Part shown: one piece after another, positions 1 through 6,352 of the stretch
Numbering within the stretch: the stretch's first letter is position 1
Layout: each line of letters opens with the position of its first letter
From: an uncultured Ruminococcus sp.
GTDB taxonomy: Bacteria > Bacillota > Clostridia > Oscillospirales > Ruminococcaceae
Assembly (NCBI GenBank): GCA_946537565.1
Contig: CAMNFW010000031.1
Coordinates: 1-13,647 of the forward strand
DNA length: 13,647 bases
Reading direction: 5' to 3'
Made by a program: the position numbers and the translations under genes
Notes under the pieces: generated by a model
The model's database searches: none
What the model was told of the DNA's origin: nothing
What the model saw: the letters and a program-made list of their open reading frames with translations, nothing else

Positions 1-119
1 TAGCAAGCGTCAACGTGAGCTAAAAAAGTGCTGTATGCGATCGTATGTTACAAATGCCGGAAAGAGTGAGCGAGTTTACGAGCGGCAACGTGAGTTGAAA
101 AAACGTGAGTTAAAAAAAA
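1..119 (+). repeat. Dispersed A-tailed repeat, copy 1
   Basis: This copy matches the pair at 3751-3918. The core GTGCTGTATGCGATCG begins at 28, followed by GAGTGAGCGAGTTTA, GAGCGGCAACGTGAG and an A-rich tail. Positions 1-27 look like the diverged end of a preceding unit (CAACGTGAGCTAAAAAA). The copy ends with the same shortened extra unit seen in the second locus, ACGTGAGTT plus A8 at 103-119. CGATCG in the core is palindromic, and the surrounding bases extend it with a G-U wobble. No transposase or target-site duplication is visible. It could be a MITE- or REP-like intergenic element, but the family is not one I can name. It lies 4 nt upstream of a promoter -35 box. Confidence 0.75.
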
Positions 120-122
120 GGG

Positions 123-151
123 TTGCAAAAAGGGGGGAGGTGTGGTATAAT
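123..151 (+). promoter_or_regulatory. Sigma-A type promoter for the corA-like leader
   Basis: TTGCAA (123-128) and TATAAT (146-151) are separated by exactly 17 nt. A TGG triplet directly before the -10 box gives an extended -10. Transcription should start near 158, leaving a leader of about 280 nt before the transporter gene at 437. The repeat's A-tract (112-119) lies just upstream of the -35 box. Confidence 0.75.
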
Positions 152-313
152 AGGGGTGGATATTGTTTGCGGTAAGATCAAACGAATTGTGGTAAATGCA
201 TTGCGTCAACCGTAAAAATTGCCCGGAATACACTGCATGACGTAAACAAGCAAAAATGTAGAGTAATGCAAAATGTTAGTGTTGAAGCACTGCGGAAAAT
301 AAGGAGGTGCATT

Positions 314-391
314 ATGAGTTCTGACCCTTATGGGAATGTGAAAATTTATTCCATACTCCGGCAGGCTTGTAATGCTTCTGCGCCGGAGTAA
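314..391 (+). CDS. 25-codon upstream ORF / candidate leader peptide
   Basis: ATG at 314 is preceded by AAGGAGGT (301-308) with a 5-nt spacer, one of the best ribosome binding sites in the window. The peptide begins MSSDPYGNVK and ends NASAPE, with TAA at 389-391. It has no membrane segment and no homology I recognise. Its last third and stop codon lie inside a 9-bp hairpin (354-362 with 382-390), and its stop is 9 nt upstream of the AAAGGAG of the transporter gene. That arrangement is typical of leader peptides whose translation sets the fold of the downstream mRNA; CorL ahead of corA and MgtL ahead of mgtA in Salmonella are described precedents for Mg2+ transporters. Whether the peptide or only the act of translation matters cannot be seen. 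Confidence 0.55.
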   Translation: MSSDPYGNVKIYSILRQACNASAPE

Positions 392-400
392 ATCCCGGCG
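354..400 (+). promoter_or_regulatory. Two mutually exclusive hairpins in the corA-like leader
   Basis: Hairpin 1 pairs TACTCCGGC (354-362) with GCCGGAGTA (382-390): nine perfect base pairs around a 19-nt loop. Hairpin 2 pairs CGCCGG (381-386) with CCGGCG (395-400): six G-C pairs around an 8-nt loop. Both need 382-386, so they cannot coexist. When hairpin 2 forms, CTCC (356-359) is freed and could pair with GGAG (404-407) of the downstream Shine-Dalgarno. In hairpin 1 that CTCC is occupied by a Shine-Dalgarno-like GGAG at 385-388. The pairings are read directly from the sequence; the switch is inferred. Confidence 0.5.
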
Positions 401-436
401 AAAGGAGATTCTCTGCAATAGCAGATAATACTTATC
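401..436 (+). promoter_or_regulatory. Ribosome binding site with hairpin-filled spacer
   Basis: AAAGGAG (401-407) is the only Shine-Dalgarno upstream of the ATG at 437 but is 29 nt away, far outside the usual 5-10 nt. The intervening bases fold: ATT (408-410) pairs with AAT (427-429), and TCTGC (412-416) pairs with GCAGA (421-425), with a C/T mismatch between the two helices and an AATA loop. Folding leaves a linear spacer of 7 nt (430-436), which is optimal. An in-frame TAG at 419-421 rules out an earlier start closer to the Shine-Dalgarno. Phage T4 gene 38 is a known case of such a spacer hairpin. Confidence 0.55.
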
Positions 437-1363
437 ATGATCAATTACTATACTTTTGAAAACGGCAAGATCTGTCAGCTCAATGAAGTTCAGAACGGCT
501 GCTGGGTCTCTGTCGTTGACCCCTCTTCTCAGGAAATTAATCTGCTGATCGATAAATTTGGTCTCGACAGCGGCTTCGTTAAATCTTCCCTCGATGAAGA
601 GGAATCTTCCCGTATCGAACGTGAGGACGATCAGACCCTCGTCATCATAGACACCCCAGTCTCTTCTAAAGATGATGCCGATAACCTGCTGTTCTTCACT
701 ATGCCTATCGGTATTATCCTGACTGAGGAAAATGTCTTCACTATCTCCCTCCAGAAATCCCAGATCATCAACGATGCAGTCAGCGGCGTTATCCGTAACT
801 TCCGTCCCAGCTTCAAAACCCGTTTCGTTCTCCAGCTGCTGCTCAGGATCGCTGCTCTGTTCTTAACTTATCTGAAACAAATTGATAAAATTTCATCAGC
901 CGCTGAACAACAGCTCCACGATGCTATGAAAAATGAGCTTCTTATGCAGCTCCTCGCCCTCGAAAAATCCCTCGTTTATTTCTCTACTTCCCTTAAAGCT
1001 AATGAGGCTACTATCGAAAAAATCTTCCGTGGCAGAGTTATCAAACTCTATGACGAGGATCAGGACCTGCTCGAAGATGTCCTCATCGAAATGAAACAGG
1101 CTATCGAAATGGCAAGCATCTACACCGGTATCCTCTCCAGTATGATGGACGGCTTCTCTTCTGTTATCTCCAATAACCTGAATATCGTCATGTGGAGACT
1201 CACTATCGTCACTATCCTCATGGAAATCCCTAATATAATCTTCGCCCTCTACGGTATCAATACCGTTGACCTGCCTATCCCTTATACCTGGTTCCCTATC
1301 AGCCTTGCCGCTTTCCTGACTATCGTCGCTGCTATCATTCTTATGAAGTGGAAGAAAAAATAA
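437..1363 (+). CDS. CorA-family divalent cation transporter (GIN variant)
   Basis: This 308-residue protein has the CorA/MIT architecture. It has an N-terminal soluble alpha/beta domain (about 1-130), a long helical region (about 130-245), and two C-terminal membrane segments (about 252-272 and 286-303) with a short loop and a basic KWKKK tail. The family forms homopentameric inner-membrane channels for Mg2+, Co2+ or Ni2+, or H+-coupled Zn2+ carriers (ZntB). The usual GMN signature at the end of the first membrane helix is GIN here (residues 273-275, in YGINTVDLP), and no MPEL loop follows. The substrate therefore cannot be assigned from family alone. The start is the only ATG after an in-frame TAG. 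The gene has its own promoter and a complex leader, and is probably co-transcribed with the small gene 87 nt downstream. Isoleucine is coded almost entirely by ATC, unlike its neighbours. Confidence 0.85.
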   Translation: MINYYTFENGKICQLNEVQNGCWVSVVDPSSQEINLLIDKFGLDSGFVKSSLDEEESSRIEREDDQTLVIIDTPVSSKDDADNLLFFTMPIGIILTEENVFTISLQKSQIINDAVSGVIRNFRPSFKTRFVLQLLLRIAALFLTYLKQIDKISSAAEQQLHDAMKNELLMQLLALEKSLVYFSTSLKANEATIEKIFRGRVIKLYDEDQDLLEDVLIEMKQAIEMASIYTGILSSMMDGFSSVISNNLNIVMWRLTIVTILMEIPNIIFALYGINTVDLPIPYTWFPISLAAFLTIVAAIILMKWKKK

Positions 1364-1450
1364 TCTCTCCTGTGATCGTTTTTCTGCCCGGCTAAGCTGT
1401 CTGACGGCGGCTTTCACTATTAAGATTATTATTCCTCTGGAGTTGATACA

Positions 1451-1639
1451 ATGACACGAAAATCTGCCTCAAACTGCGATACCTGCACTTATTATGTCTA
1501 CGACGATGACTACGACTGCTATACCTGTATGATCAATCTCGATGAGGACGAAATGGCTCACTTCCTGCAAGGTACTAATTACTCCTGCCCATATTACCGC
1601 CTCGACGATGAATACGGCGTTGTCAGACACCAGAATTAA
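1451..1639 (+). CDS. Small Cys-rich acidic protein, DUF6472-like
   Basis: This is a 62-residue soluble protein with CDTC (residues 9-12), CYTC (23-26) and a later single Cys at 46 in SCPYYRLDDEY. It is rich in Asp and Tyr. The two CxxC pairs suggest a small metal-binding or redox fold. The pattern resembles what I remember of the clostridial DUF6472 family, whose function is unknown. The ribosome binding site is TGGAG, 8 nt before the ATG. It follows the CorA-like gene on the same strand and is followed directly by a terminator, so the two probably form a transcription unit. A link to metal handling is suggested only by the neighbour and the cysteines. Codon choice (C-ending Ile, Leu and Asp codons) matches the transporter. 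Confidence 0.75.
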   Translation: MTRKSASNCDTCTYYVYDDDYDCYTCMINLDEDEMAHFLQGTNYSCPYYRLDDEYGVVRHQN

Positions 1640-1640
1640 T

Positions 1641-1676
1641 AAAAAAAATTGAGCACCCGAAAGTGCTCTTTTTTTT
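1641..1676. terminator. Bidirectional intrinsic terminator
   Basis: GAGCAC (1651-1656) and GTGCTC (1663-1668) pair around a CCGAAA loop. They are followed on the plus strand by T8 (1669-1676) and preceded by A8 (1641-1648), which gives a T-run for the minus strand too. It sits between two convergent units, the DUF6472-like gene (ends 1639) and uvrC (ends 1733), and should stop both. Confidence 0.93.
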
Positions 1677-1732
1677 ATCGGCTTTTAATGTTAAATATTT
1701 TTAGATCAATTTTTTATATGCCGCAGACTTTT

Positions 1733-3556
1733 TCAGCTCTCTTCCTGTATGACCTTCCAAAGCTCACGGGCTGTTTCAATATTAACTCCAGCTGTGACCG
1801 CAAGCTCCTCCGGCGATGCCTTGAGAAGATTGTCCCTGGTCTTGTATTTCAGCATTATCTTATCCGCTTTTTTCTGACCTATGCCCTTTACTGTCAGCAG
1901 TACGGAGCTGTAGGTCTTTTTCTTATGCCGAGAGTGCATGAAGCTGACTGAATAACGGTGTACCTCGTCCTGAATCCGGGTCACAAGGTCAAAGGCTGAG
2001 CGTATATGGTTTATTTGTATCTCTCTGCCGCCGGTGGCTATGGCACGGGTGCGGTGCTTGTTATCCTTCACCATGCCGAAAAGTGCTATATTCAATCCCA
2101 GCTCTCTAAGCAGCGGCTGGATCGTGTTAACGTGTCCCTTTCCGCCGTCAAGAAGTATCAGGTCAGGTGTACGGTTGAAATACTCATCTCCGTCCTGGTT
2201 GATAATGTGCATAAGTCTCCGCTTAAGCACCTCACGCATACTGCCATAGTCGTTCTGGAGCTGTTGTTCTTTTATGGTGAAACGCTTATAGGCTTTTTTC
2301 TGGGGTCTGCCGTCCTCAAATACCACCATTCCTGCTACCATTGATTCTGACGAAAGATTCGATATGTCATACGCTTCGATATACTTAGGCGGACGCTCCA
2401 GTCCCAGCAGCTTTCCCAGCTGTTCAAGGGCTATGACCTCTCTTCCTGTCCGGTCATTTTTCAGCGCCGCATACTCTGCGGAATTATTCTTTGCCAGTCT
2501 CAGCAGCTCAAAAAGCCTGCCCTTCTGAGGCTGCTGAAGCTTTACGCTTCTGCCGGTTCTTTTCTCCAGCATTTCGGTGATTATATCACTCTCCGCCGGA
2601 ATATGGTCAACGGCTATTATCTTCGGTATATCCTCACGGCTGTGATAATACTGGGCAAGAAATAAACTCAGTATATCCTCCTCAGTTTTTTCAAGCTCGA
2701 AAACTGCCTTGTCATACAAACGGTTTTCACGGTACATCAAAACTGAAACATATATTCCTTCATAAAATTCCGCTATGCCTATTACGTCTGCTGACTCAAC
2801 TCCGCTGTTTATCATTTTCTGCTTTTCTGATGCCTTCTTGACCGCTATTATCCTGTCTCTCAACAGCGCTGCTTTCTCAAAATCAAGCTCCTCTGCTGCC
2901 TGCATCATCTCCCGTTCCATGCGCTCTACTGAATCTGCACTTCCGGAGCGTATAAATTCCACTGCCTGTTCAACGGTATTCCGGTAGGTCTCCTTGTCAA
3001 TGTTTCCCCGGCATACTCCCATGCACAGCTTTATCTGATAGTTCAGGCAAGGTCGCTGTTTGCCGAAATCCTGCGGAAAACGTCTTGTGCAGGTGGGAAG
3101 CATGAACACCCGGTTCGCCTCATTCACCGCTTCCTTTGTAACTGTTCCGCTGATATACGGTCCGAGATATCTGCCGCCTGCCTGCGTATTCTTTTCATTG
3201 GTGATGCGTGGATATTCTTCATCTGAGATCCGGATATAATGATATCCCTTGTCATCTTTAAGCAGGATATTATACTTCGGCTTATGCTGCTTTATCAGGC
3301 TGCATTCCAGCAGCAGCGCTTCACATTCACTGTCGGTAACAATGAAATCATAGTCATACACGTTCGAGACCATTGCGGCTACCTTCGGAGTATGATCTGG
3401 ATTCTCCCGAAAATAACTGGTCACTCGGTTTTTCAGGTTTTTAGCCTTGCCGATGTATATTATGCCGCTGTCCTTATTTCTCATTATATAAACTCCCGGC
3501 GAGCTGGTCAGCTTTGACGTTTTCTCCCGGAGATACGGCAGTCTTTGATTCATCAT
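1733..3556 (-). CDS. uvrC: Excinuclease ABC subunit C (UvrC)
   Basis: This 607-residue protein is full length for UvrC, the dual-incision nuclease of nucleotide excision repair that acts with UvrB on damaged DNA. A GIY-YIG domain occupies about 19-98 (GVY at 21-23, YIGKAKNL at 34-41, Arg44, SECEALLLE at 76-84). Four cysteines at 156, 170, 178 and 182 match the spacing of the iron-sulfur cluster reported for UvrC. A UVR/UvrB-binding helix pair spans about 211-235. The C-terminal RNase H-like nuclease shows Asp397 (AYDISN), Asp470 (LLDGGKGH) and His533, then tandem helix-hairpin-helix motifs (about 552-600). AGGAGG precedes two adjacent ATGs. The first is only 3 nt away and the second (3553) 6 nt, so translation may begin at the second. 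The gene has its own leader, and I could not identify a clear promoter. Confidence 0.97.
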   Translation of the reverse strand: MMNQRLPYLREKTSKLTSSPGVYIMRNKDSGIIYIGKAKNLKNRVTSYFRENPDHTPKVAAMVSNVYDYDFIVTDSECEALLLECSLIKQHKPKYNILLKDDKGYHYIRISDEEYPRITNEKNTQAGGRYLGPYISGTVTKEAVNEANRVFMLPTCTRRFPQDFGKQRPCLNYQIKLCMGVCRGNIDKETYRNTVEQAVEFIRSGSADSVERMEREMMQAAEELDFEKAALLRDRIIAVKKASEKQKMINSGVESADVIGIAEFYEGIYVSVLMYRENRLYDKAVFELEKTEEDILSLFLAQYYHSREDIPKIIAVDHIPAESDIITEMLEKRTGRSVKLQQPQKGRLFELLRLAKNNSAEYAALKNDRTGREVIALEQLGKLLGLERPPKYIEAYDISNLSSESMVAGMVVFEDGRPQKKAYKRFTIKEQQLQNDYGSMREVLKRRLMHIINQDGDEYFNRTPDLILLDGGKGHVNTIQPLLRELGLNIALFGMVKDNKHRTRAIATGGREIQINHIRSAFDLVTRIQDEVHRYSVSFMHSRHKKKTYSSVLLTVKGIGQKKADKIMLKYKTRDNLLKASPEELAVTAGVNIETARELWKVIQEES

Positions 3557-3573
3557 ATTCCTCCTTCCTGTGG

Positions 3574-3619
3574 AAAGCTCTTAGGGGGAAAACCCCTTTT
3601 CCTAAAACTTTTAGCTTCT
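3574..3619 (-). promoter_or_regulatory. Imperfect inverted repeat in the uvrC leader
   Basis: Reading on the minus strand, CTAAAA-G-TTTTAG (3614-3602) forms one perfect short hairpin. TTAG (3605-3602) can instead pair with CTAA (3584-3581) around GGGG-TTTT-CCCC (3596-3585), and an outer AAGCT/AGCTT pair extends this second fold. The two folds share 3602-3605. The structure lies within 65 nt of the uvrC start. It could be a leader control element, part of a dispersed inverted repeat or a weak terminator; nothing here decides which. The remaining gap up to 3750 shows no gene or clear promoter. Confidence 0.4.
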
Positions 3620-3750
3620 TGATGTATAGCTGCTGATTTCCGCCGCCCATGAAAAGTAAACTGTCACTGAACCGCCGTTGTTAAAAAAGTAACATGAACC
3701 AAAATCGGATTACAGAAATAGTTGCACCACAAAGTACCGCAGATGTCGTT

Positions 3751-3918
3751 GTGCTGTATGCGATCGAAATGTAACTAATCACGAAAAGAGTAAGCGAGTT
3801 TATGAGCGGCAACGTGAGCCAAAAAAGTGCTGTATGCGATCGTATGTTACAAATTTCAAAAAGAGTGAGCGAGTTTATGAGCGGCAACGTGAGCCAAAAA
3901 AACGTGAGCCAAAAAAAA
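3751..3918 (+). repeat. Tandem 76-bp A-tailed repeat, two units plus short tail
   Basis: Units begin with GTGCTGTATGCGATCG at 3751 and 3827, a period of 76 bp. Each continues through GAGTRAGCGAGTTTATGAG and GCGGCAACGTGAGCC into an A6-A7 tract. A shortened third unit, ACGTGAGCC plus A8 (3902-3918), closes the array, exactly as in the copy at 1-119. The middle of the unit (about 17 nt after CGATCG) is the least conserved part. The open frames running through it translate the repeat and show no ribosome binding site, so I do not call a gene. The final A-tract is shared with the secDF terminator. Confidence 0.88.
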
Positions 3919-3942
3919 GCGGATATGGTATCCGCTTTTTTT
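3911..3942 (-). terminator. Intrinsic terminator of secDF
   Basis: AGCGGATA (3918-3925) pairs perfectly with TATCCGCT (3929-3936) around a 3-nt loop. The flanking A7 and T6 extend the stem. Read from the minus strand, the hairpin starts 5 nt after the secF stop and ends in T8, the complement of the repeat's A-tail. The T-run on the other strand would also allow termination of plus-strand transcripts. Confidence 0.93.
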
Positions 3943-3947
3943 GATTA

Positions 3948-4946
3948 TTATGCCTCTTCCTTTGAGGATTTCTTGCCGCCGGACTTGCCCTTTCTCTTGT
4001 TCTCTATCCATGACCATGTTACCGGTGCTACGAACAGTGATGTGTAAGTTCCGGAGATAAGTCCAAATACCAGCGGAAGTGAGAAGCTCAGCAGTGATGT
4101 GTAACCGCTTACCAGCACTACGATCGTTACTATCACCATCGTTCCGATTGTTGTGACAGATGTTCTTATCGAACGGGTAAGTGACTGCGTACAGCCTAAA
4201 TTGATAAGCTGATTCAGTGTTGCCTTCGGATAAAGCGTTCTGTTCTCACGGATACGGTCGTATATTACGATGGTATTGTTAATTGAATAACCCAGTATCG
4301 TCAGTATTACTGCTACTACATTGGAGTTGAACTCGAATCCAAATATGATCGATGCTGCCAGTGCTACTGCCAGATCCTGACAAAGTGCAAGCACTGAGCA
4401 GATACCTGCTGTCCAGCCGCCTATCTTGCGGAATCTTATCGCAATGTATATGATGATCACTATTGCCGCAAATATTATCGCTATAAGACACTTAAGCAGG
4501 AATTCTCGTCCAGATGTCGGGCTTACATCGTTGGAGTCCGAAAGCTCAATTTCATTGTCCGGCATCGCTGTCTGGAGCGCTTCTGTAAGCTCATGCTGTC
4601 TGTCAGCGGTTAAGCCTTCGTTTGATGTAAACGAAATTGTCATTTCCCTTCCGCCGCTGTTAAGACTCTCACCAGTACGAACTGTTACATTCGTATCAAC
4701 TACGCCCTTTACTGTGCTTTCAACATCTGCGGTGCTGATATCGCCGCTGTAGGTGTAAGTCAGCATTGTGCCGCCCTTGAACTCGATCGCAAGCTTTACT
4801 CCTCTGATAAGTATTCCCAGAAGAATCGCTGCAATTACACAGATTCCGATCACAAGGATCATTTTCTTCTTCCCGCAAAAGTTATATGCTTTAATATTCT
4901 CGATAGCGTTAACCTTTGCTTCGGAGGTTTTCTTTTTCTTGCTCAC
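3948..4946 (-). CDS. secF: Protein translocase subunit SecF
   Basis: This 332-residue membrane protein, with SecD, assists SecYEG by using the proton (or sodium) gradient to pull exported proteins across the membrane. A first membrane helix lies at about 28-50, followed by an external domain opening with EFKGGTMLTY (about 55-64), and then membrane helices at about 150-170, 178-204, 208-228, 263-281 and 285-310. The tail is Lys-rich. GYSINNTIVIYDRIRE (219-234) is the SecF signature, but the Asp usual at the second position after SIN is Asn224. The start codon is GTG, overlapping the secD stop as GTGA, with GGAGGTGAAG just upstream. The 4-nt overlap suggests coupled translation. The terminator follows at once. 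Confidence 0.95.
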   Translation of the reverse strand: MSKKKKTSEAKVNAIENIKAYNFCGKKKMILVIGICVIAAILLGILIRGVKLAIEFKGGTMLTYTYSGDISTADVESTVKGVVDTNVTVRTGESLNSGGREMTISFTSNEGLTADRQHELTEALQTAMPDNEIELSDSNDVSPTSGREFLLKCLIAIIFAAIVIIIYIAIRFRKIGGWTAGICSVLALCQDLAVALAASIIFGFEFNSNVVAVILTILGYSINNTIVIYDRIRENRTLYPKATLNQLINLGCTQSLTRSIRTSVTTIGTMVIVTIVVLVSGYTSLLSFSLPLVFGLISGTYTSLFVAPVTWSWIENKRKGKSGGKKSSKEEA

Positions 4947-6352
4947 TTTTCTTCACCTCCATAAAGCTTTCTGTTCTGGAGTCCCTTGAACTTTGAAAGG
5001 GAGGTTACCATAAGTCTTGCAAAGAATACACCAAAGATGAAATTGCATACTACACCTGCAAGGAGTGTGAAGCCAAAGGAGTATACTACACCCTCAGTTG
5101 TTGCTCCAAACATGAAGAATATCGTCTTGTTCAGTATCTTCGAGAAGAAACTGCTCGGTACGCCAAATGCACCCATAAGTATTACTGCAATAAGTACGTT
5201 GGTTACATTACCGTCAAGGATTGCAGAAAATGCTCTCTTGTAAGCAACTCTTATTGATGAATCCAGGGATTTTCCGCTGCGAAGCTCTTCCTTTATACGC
5301 TCACCTGTGATGATGTTTGCGTCAACTCCCATGCCGACTGAAAGTATGATACCTGCAATGCCGGGGATTGTAAGGGTCGAGCCGGGCATAAAGCCAAACC
5401 AGCCTGTTATCGCTGCAAGTGATCCTGCGATCTGTCCGCACAGTGCAAGTACAGCTACAAAACCAGGCAGCCTGTAAAGTACGATCATGTAAATAGCTAT
5501 GAATATGAATGCGATAAGTCCTGCAAGAAGAATCGCATCAAGTGATCCTTCACCCATTGTCGGTGAAATGGTTTTGAAGCTCTTGGTCTCCATTTTGAAC
5601 GGGAGCGCACCGGAATTGATCTGGTCAGACAGCTGCTTTGCAGACTCGTTGGTGAAGTTTCCGGTGATAACTGCGTTTCCGTCAGTGATAGCGCTGTTTA
5701 CGGAAGGTGCGGATATCATTGTGCTGTCCATCCATATGGATATCGGTGTGCTTGAACCAGCCAGCTCTGCGGTCGCTTCTGCAAACTTTGATGCGCCGTT
5801 GGAGTTGAGTGAGAGCAGCACTACCCACTGATAGTCGCCGTAATCATCCGGCTGCTGTCCATAGCTTGCCTCTGCAATGTCCTCGCCGTTGAGAACTATC
5901 TCGCCGGTGGGAACAGTATTTCCGTCCTCATCAGTTTCAGAATCAGTGCCCTTGCGGAAGGTCAGCTCAGCCATTTCGCCCAGCTCCTTTACGGCAGCTT
6001 CCGGGTCGAAGTTGCTCTCTCCTGCCTGCCAGGGGAAACGAACGATGATCCTGTCGCTCTTATTGTCGCTGTATACCTCGTTATCGTTGATACCAAGAGA
6101 GCTAAGTCTTGTCTTGATTATCTCGGTGGCAGCATCCAGCTGAGCTTCTGTGGCATCATAGTCACCGGCAGGTGCGAAAGTCACGTCAACACCGCCCTTG
6201 ATGTCTATACCCAGTCGGATATCATCAACGCCTTTTACGACAACAGTCTCGTTGTCACCATAGAAATAATTGAATCCTAAGGTTGCCGAAACTGCAAACA
6301 GAACAATAAAAGCAACGACGATGAAGAAAGTCGATTTTCCAATCTTTTTCAC
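4943..6352 (-). CDS. secD: Protein translocase subunit SecD
   Basis: This protein of about 469 residues is the partner of SecF in post-initiation protein export. Numbering from the upstream ATG, it has one N-terminal membrane helix (about 11-29), the motif RLGIDIKGGVDVTF (48-61), a large external domain to about 270, and five further membrane helices (about 275-450). The transport motif GMGVDANIITGERIKEEL keeps the conserved Asp (346). A candidate ATG lies at 6358, but AGGAGG (6365-6360) is only 1 nt from it. The in-frame GTG two codons later (6352) has a 7-nt spacer, so I prefer GTG; the alternative adds only Met-Thr. It overlaps secF by 4 nt and has its own promoter downstream of the ATP synthase operon. 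Confidence 0.93.
   Translation of the reverse strand: MKKIGKSTFFIVVAFIVLFAVSATLGFNYFYGDNETVVVKGVDDIRLGIDIKGGVDVTFAPAGDYDATEAQLDAATEIIKTRLSSLGINDNEVYSDNKSDRIIVRFPWQAGESNFDPEAAVKELGEMAELTFRKGTDSETDEDGNTVPTGEIVLNGEDIAEASYGQQPDDYGDYQWVVLLSLNSNGASKFAEATAELAGSSTPISIWMDSTMISAPSVNSAITDGNAVITGNFTNESAKQLSDQINSGALPFKMETKSFKTISPTMGEGSLDAILLAGLIAFIFIAIYMIVLYRLPGFVAVLALCGQIAGSLAAITGWFGFMPGSTLTIPGIAGIILSVGMGVDANIITGERIKEELRSGKSLDSSIRVAYKRAFSAILDGNVTNVLIAVILMGAFGVPSSFFSKILNKTIFFMFGATTEGVVYSFGFTLLAGVVCNFIFGVFFARLMVTSLSKFKGLQNRKLYGGEEK

Larger units (their letters stand above)
158..436 (+). promoter_or_regulatory. Long structured 5' leader of the corA-like gene
   Basis: The stretch between the predicted transcription start and the transporter start codon is dense in inverted repeats. 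TTGCGTCA (201-208) can pair with TGACGTAA (238-245) through one G-U. TAATGCA (264-270) can pair perfectly with TGCATTA (308-314), which covers the start codon of a 25-codon upstream ORF (314-391). Two further hairpins at 354-400 compete for the same bases, and another fills the spacer between the Shine-Dalgarno and the gene start. I see no match to the M-box (ykoK) magnesium riboswitch core as I remember it, nor to another riboswitch I recognise. No U-run follows the hairpins, so control at translation is more likely than termination. Its role as a regulator is inferred. Confidence 0.5.

Noticed and set aside
3..119. CRISPR-like array from the repeated units
   Set aside because: The units are 76 bp, nearly contiguous, and lack regular unique spacers and any cas gene.
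196..240. 14-codon ORF early in the corA-like leader
   Set aside because: No Shine-Dalgarno precedes it, and the ATG lies in a palindromic AATGCATT, so it is probably chance.
158..436. M-box magnesium riboswitch ahead of the CorA-like gene
   Set aside because: I could not find the conserved core motifs of the M-box as I remember them; the leader looks like an upstream-ORF arrangement instead. A covariance-model search would settle it.
896..1417. 173-codon open frame antisense to the CorA-like gene
   Set aside because: Its acidic, Asp/Glu/Ser-rich translation mirrors the codon bias of the real gene on the other strand. It has no ribosome binding site, and the plus-strand product has clear family features.
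1649..1951. 100-codon plus-strand frame after the terminator
   Set aside because: It starts within the terminator and lies mostly antisense to the end of uvrC, with no ribosome binding site.
3681..4047. Open frames on both strands through the repeats and terminator (68 and 81 codons)
   Set aside because: They translate the 76-bp repeat units and then run into the terminator or secF; there is no Shine-Dalgarno and no family match.
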